A DNA stretch of 64,000 nucleotides from the NCBI GenBank assembly GCA_916048095.2, contig OU696588.1, forward strand, positions 6,812,501 through 6,876,500, given 5' to 3'. Positions 51,945 to 58,500 of this stretch are shown here, piece by piece. The notes under the pieces were generated by a model. It was not told where the DNA came from, made no database searches, and saw nothing but the letters and a program-made list of their open reading frames with translations. The DNA is from Sacculina carcini (lineage: Eukaryota > Arthropoda > Thecostraca > Sacculinidae). The position numbers and the translations under genes were made by a program. Each line of letters opens with the position of its first letter. Position 1 is the stretch's first letter.

Positions 51945-52375
51945 CATGTGTGTGTGTAAGTTGGTGACGCATTGTCTTGCGGTCCGCTGGGCACGAGGAT
52001 TAGTTGCCGTTATTGCACACCGAGGGAAAGAGTGGCTTTGTTGCAGAGAATAATAGAGCGCGAAATCAGACAATGATGTCAGATTGTGTCAGCCTAGTTG
52101 TCTTGCTGTTATTGGCATGAGTCGTTGTTATTTGCACTTTCCAGTACAATGGACTTCATAATAACTATTTATGACGAAATGCAATAGGCATGAAATGACC
52201 CTGTCACACTATAGTCTCCATTTTACCAGCAGAATAATGTGCATTTCCAATTTGTCATGTTCGACGGTGAGCATAAGATAACTTGTGTTTCGTTGATGTC
52301 TGCTGTCCTATGTGAACCGATATGCTAGAAGACCAGCTTCTGGTAATGTGGTGCTCTCAGTGTGTATGTGTGTAC

Positions 52376-52436
<61 letters not shown>

Positions 52437-53525
52437 GGCAGATGTGAGGAGATAGTGATGCCGGCAGAGCAGACGGGAGTGGTGCGAGATAATTACTTGT
52501 GGAAAGTGTTGTTGCGCCGTGGCGAGACGGTGGACGCACAGTATGTGTCGTCGACGGCCGGTCATTTCGACCATCACCTGTACTCGCTCTGCTGGTCGCC
52601 CACGCTCACTGCACTGTGTCAAGTGTTCGAGCGAGTCAACGATGAAGCCAGTCTCCAGAAAACTATCGGTGGACTCAGGTTCTTGTTGCAGCTCCCCTTC
52701 TAGACTGTTCTGTTTTTGTTCGTCGGCATTGTGTGTGCTGTGTTTCCGTGGACATAGCTGGGTAGTCTGTGATGGCTCATCTCTTTCTAGCCTTAACCGA
52801 TAGTAAAAAATTGTGTGATTTCTGTGTGCATTCGGTCAGTTTTACTTGAATTTTTGAAGCGGCGGTTCACACAAGTTATCACAGGAAATATGTTGTTGAA
52901 ATTTCATTTTTGTACATGTTGGTATGTGTGTGTGTGTTTGTGTAGAAAATGCGCAATGATCGCCGCACATTACGATATGACAGACTGTCTTGACAGCATC
53001 ATTCTGGCGCTATACAAATTCGCCTCCATCTGCAACCTCGAGGAGGTGCTTAATATATTGTGATTGTATACATTGTGACTGCTCAAAGTGACATTCTGAC
53101 TGATCAAGTGCGGGAACGAGATGTGGTGCTTTTAGGGACTTGTTGGTAGACTTACTGCGTTGTGACTCATTGTGGAACATCATTGGCCTGAACTTAGTGA
53201 AATTGGACTTCGGTGTGTTCTGTGAGGAAATCGTCGTTGGTTGCTGAGCGGTTAATAAGCACTAGTTCGTCTTGTGTTTCGTCGTCTTTGAGTCGTGTGT
53301 GTTTGTGCTAGCACATATTGTAAAGTACTGGTCTGCAAGTGATGGTTTAACACATGAAACATTGTCTTTTGTCATTAGGTCTCTTTCTCTGTCTAATTTG
53401 TCACATATAATCGTTGATATTATTGTTATTTACAGAGCAGTTGGTGTGTTTGATGTGCGGCTCGTGCAACTCATGCGTGACCACAGTGTCGAATTACGTG
53501 TGCTACAATATGTGCTGTGCCTGCG

Positions 53526-53582
<57 letters not shown>

Positions 53583-53825
53583 CCAGGCGGTGCAGACGGG
53601 GCCGTATTGTTCGGTTGCAGTGGCAAGATACAGCTGGCGTGTCGCACGTTGATCTCACTGTCTCTGAGACACGGTGATGCGCTCAGTGCTGGCTGGATGC
53701 ACGTGCTACACTACCTGCTGCAACTGTTCCGCTGTCGTTTACTGCCAGAATCTCTGACCACGGTCAGTACCCCCGCCCCTGCCTCGCTGCCGTCTATGAT
53801 GTCTCCCTGCACCACCGACCATCCC

Positions 53826-53859
<34 letters not shown>

Positions 53860-55444
53860 TGTCCACGATACTTGCATGTGTGTGTACGTGTGTGTGTATG
53901 TGTGTGTGTTGAAGGCCGAGGATTTTCTCAGCAGTTCTGGTGTAGTCAGTTTGGTTGTTGAGCCGACAGTGGTAACTCAACGCGTTGAATCCGGCCTCTT
54001 CAGCTCATTGTACTCTTACATCGCGCTCGGATCTGGTGATTTTCTCATTTTTTCATTTTTCTGGCTTTCTTATACTGTTTCATTTTGCAATCTCGTGAAC
54101 TTAGTCAACATATTCCTGTTTCAAAGTGCAAATTTCATAATGTGATGATTGTGTAAGTTTGAAAGTGTGATTAAGTTTTTGTAGGGTCAACTGTCATTTG
54201 TGTCTGTAATATAACCGATTTTGTTTCACTTTGTGTATGGTTGGTGTTGTTTAGTGGCGTTTTCTGCTGTATAGGCCGGTGCATACTTGGCGCATGCACT
54301 TCCATTTCTCGATTTGTATGGTACAATACAGTCAGCATTTTCCGTTGTTGTTGTGTTATTGTTGCTGCTTTTGCCACATATGTCTCATTGTTATTGTTGG
54401 TGTTCGCCAGAACTGCAGTCTCCGCGCGCTCCTTCTGCGGAGGACTTGGAGCACAAGTCTCGCGCCAAACGCATTGTGCGGGAGCTGAGCCCGGAACACT
54501 TGATCTATGAGTCCAAGTTCTTGCGAGTGGATTCTCTTCATCAACTTATATCGGTGTGTTGGTCGTTCCTCGCTCATATTTTACGTGAATATATGCGGGT
54601 GATAGGCCCGGCATTACACTCACAATATGTGCGCTGTGCCAGCCTGTCTGTTAACTGCTTGTGATGGCGTGCTTTCGCTGGCGAATCATGTCATTTTGTG
54701 TGATGTTATCCAGGCGCTGATTGAAGTCAGCCGAGGGCCAAACTCATCATCCGACTCTTCAGACTCGCGGACGTTTGATGAAGAATCGTCCGTGTTCTTC
54801 CTGGAACTGCTCATCAAAGTCACCGTGGAGAACAGGTGGGTCGTGCTGGTGTGTACGTGTTACTATGACCGAGTAACTTGTTATAACATTGTGTAATTAT
54901 CTCATCTCACATGTGTGTTTTTTCATATAATCATTTTTAGATTTGTTGGACTCCGTGGTGTAGTGGTAGCACACCCGCCTCACAAGCGGAAGGACCGTGG
55001 TTCAAATCCTGGCGGACGATAATTTCATTGGGCGAATTCTATAATCTAACAGCCCCTGTCCACCCAGCAGTAAATGATTGTACCAGATATCAGTCATGTG
55101 TTGTGTCATGCATTCTGGGGAGGTGGCCCTCTAATACGTCTGACGTCCGTGTAACGCCATAGCGTAGAGAGGGTTGATTCTGCGGTGGCAGCGAGCTGCA
55201 CGTGACACAACTGTGTTCATAAGCTTCGGCTTCTTCCCGTGTAGCAGCTGTCACTTAGACCTTTAACATTTAACCTTTAATTGGTGATTTATACCGTGGT
55301 CTTCCGAGATCGTAATTGAATTTCGCATTATTGTCTAACGCTTGCAGCTGAACTATTATAACAAGTCAAAGGTGCAGTAGTGGAGTAGTTTTCACGTATT
55401 GATAACGAGCGTGCTGTATGATGGATGTCACGTGTCAGTCTCGC

Positions 55445-55515
<71 letters not shown>

Positions 55516-58500
55516 GTGCAGAGATCGCGTGGCTCCGCGCTGGTTGCAAATTCGCGATCATATTCACACGATCATCGTGACAGCGAGCCAGGCCGGTCTC
55601 AACTTGTTGCTGCAGCGGTCTGTGGTGGCTCTGTTGAGACTGGTGATCAGATTGGTGCGACGAGAAGAACTCACCAGACAGGTTGGTCTGCCGCTGAATT
55701 CATTCTGCTGCTCGTACTAGCCAACACCGTCTATTTGCTCGTTGTAACCCGGCTGGCGCTAGTGCCCACTTGTCTGTCATGATTGATGGCAGGTGGTGCA
55801 ATCATTGCACGTGTTGCTGGCACTGCGCGGCGCCGTGGTGTTGCTGTGTTGTCGTCACGTGACCGCCGGCGTGTACCACCTGGTTCGAACGGCGGCCGTT
55901 TGCCTCCACGCGTCTCACTGGCACGTATTGTTCGCACTGCTCGAGTGTTACGGTGCCGGCGTGCCCCCTGCCGCCACCTCGCTACCCCACCTCCCTGCCA
56001 GTGCCGTCTCGCAAGGTGATTCTACACTGTGATGTGTCGCTGCACGCACTAATATGCTCCTGTCTTCAATTTGTATCCACTGTATACATGCTGTTAAGTA
56101 TGCTTGTATTAATTGATAATATCCGCTTGTCTACTCATTCAGCATGATTGTACGTGAGTTTGTAGGGCGATTAATAAGTGCTGTCATTCTATTTCTGGCA
56201 TAAGTCATTGTTTGATATCACGAATTGAAAAATGAGCTGAGTCTCCATCTGGTGCCTACGAGCGTTTTATTTTTACGTCCTGAGTTGGTGTGTTGTTATT
56301 TTAGCGTTTTCAAACAACGAGGTCAGCTACAGTCAGGATTCGGGGCACGCATCAGACCGTTGCTACAGCGACTCAGAACTGTACGACCAAAGAAGTGAGT
56401 TAATTGCCTTCTTGTACGGCTTCAGTGTTGATTTGGCAGCGGATTATTGTGTTTACTGGTTTTTTCTTGTCGTGCTTGGATGTTACCATATAGCCCTGTG
56501 TGTCTCTGCTTTTCGACGATGGCAGTAAGCTTCGGGCATTACCGGCTTGTGAGCTGGAAGTGTAGTGTGCCTTGTTGGCAGTGTGAGTGGAGGGTGGTTG
56601 TGTGATAATTGTGTTGCAATGTGGCAGGTTCCTCGACGCAGCAAGCACGCGCTCAACACACTGAGTCTGATACTGTGACACCCTCGTGTCACAGTCTGTC
56701 CGACCTGTCCACTGCTGTCAGTGGCGACAAGCAGCGTGCGGCCGGAGTGGCAGGCGGCTGGATTCTGGTGAGATTGTGCTCTCATTATCATTGCACTAGA
56801 GCCAGGCTTGCTTTACATGCCCTGCAACTTGGCACATTGTCTCAGTGCTCTCCACTGCGTTTCTTTTTATGTTTTGTTTTGCATGCTTTGCATTTGAACA
56901 GTCTTGTATATTTTCACCATGTTGTATCATGTATATCATCCTTTTTATTGTTTCTAAAATATAATGGACCAAACGGTGTTAATTTTTCATGTTTGAGTAA
57001 TTAACATTTGGTGAATTTGTGATGAACGTCGTACTATTATTGACACAAATGAAGTAGCGGAATATGCGTGGGTGTTTGTGCGTGTGTGTGAGGTGGGTGA
57101 TCAGGGCGAGCTTGAGTCTGTCAAGACGAGCGTTCAGCCGTGCAATCAGTACAGCATATCTCACCATCGACAACCCGTCTTCCACGACCCACTCGCCTAC
57201 CTCAAGACTGGCGAATGTCTCGCGTTTCTCGTGCGAGAGTCGGAGCTGATTACAGGCCACAACTTGGCCGGTTGTGTCCAGTGTTTGCGCACATATGTCG
57301 AGGCCAGTGTGCGCTGTGCAGAAACCTCTCACAGCAGCAGGTATTGATGCAGCCTTCACTGAACGCGTGTTTCTCTGAATGTTGTTTGCTTGTGGTGTAT
57401 AGTAGCGGCGTGTTTGTTGACAGGCAGGGAGGAGGTGGTGTAGCGAGCGTGTCACGTGGTCGACGTCGGGGTCGTCGTGGTGACATGGCGGGGGTTGGCG
57501 CGCGACGGAGACAAACGGAGTGCAATGCACCGGCACCGACACCGCCGCAGTATGATGCTGATGAGAGTGACTCGGAGTCAGAACTGCTCAATAACCACCT
57601 GCAGGTGAGTGCCGCTCAAATCACAGTGTTCTGTCACACCACAATTTTGATTTCAATTTTGGATGAAAATTGAATTTTAGTTGGGACAATTTTGATTTCA
57701 GTTGGGACAATTTTGATTTCAGTTGGGGCAACTTTGATTTCAGTTGGGACAAATGGACTCCGTGGACTTTGTGTACTCCGTGGTGTAGTTGTTAGCACAC
57801 CCGCCTCACAAGCGGGAGGTCCGTGGTTTGAAACCCGGCGGAGCAGAATTTCATTGGGCGAATTCTACAATCCCACAGCCCCTGTCCACCCAGCAGAAAA
57901 TGATGGTACCAGATATCAGTCATGTGTTGTGTCATGCATTCTGGGGAGGTGGCCCTCTCTAATACGTCTTACGTCCTTGTGGCGCCATAGCGTGCAGAGG
58001 GTCGGTTCTGTGGTGACAGCGAGCTGCACGGGACACACCTGTGTGCTCATAAGCTTCGGCTTCTTCCCGTGTAGCAGCTGCCACTTAGGCATTTAACCTT
58101 TAAATGAAATTGAAAAAGGTATAGTTATTCTAACCTTTCTCAGTGCTCGCATCTCTTTCCGCTTTCAGTCAGCTCTCGCACCCCCTTATACCCGCAGTCA
58201 GATGTCGCACCGCCTATATCCATGATAGGTATAAGGAAGTGTACAAATACAAACGACGTAATATCAAAACTTTCATTTATTTAATATTCTTTCATACAAC
58301 TCCTTTAAGAGGATTGAGCAAATCTACGTTTTTCAGGAAAAATAGAATGCATATGTTAAGCATATAATTTCTTTAAAAATACACAGGAATGCTTGAACCC
58401 CTAGGATCTAAGCTGGCGCCCCCCTAGGGATGCGAGCACCCCTGGTTAAGAACTCTTGATCTATTTGATCATATATAATGCATGTGTGTGTACTAGTATC

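Noticed and set aside
54949-55020. Functional tRNA-Val gene
   Set aside because: The cloverleaf is imperfect and the same SINE body follows each head, so these are SINEs, not tRNA genes.
57250-57591. 113-codon minus-strand ORF
   Set aside because: Antisense shadow of two GBF1 exons in GC-rich sequence.
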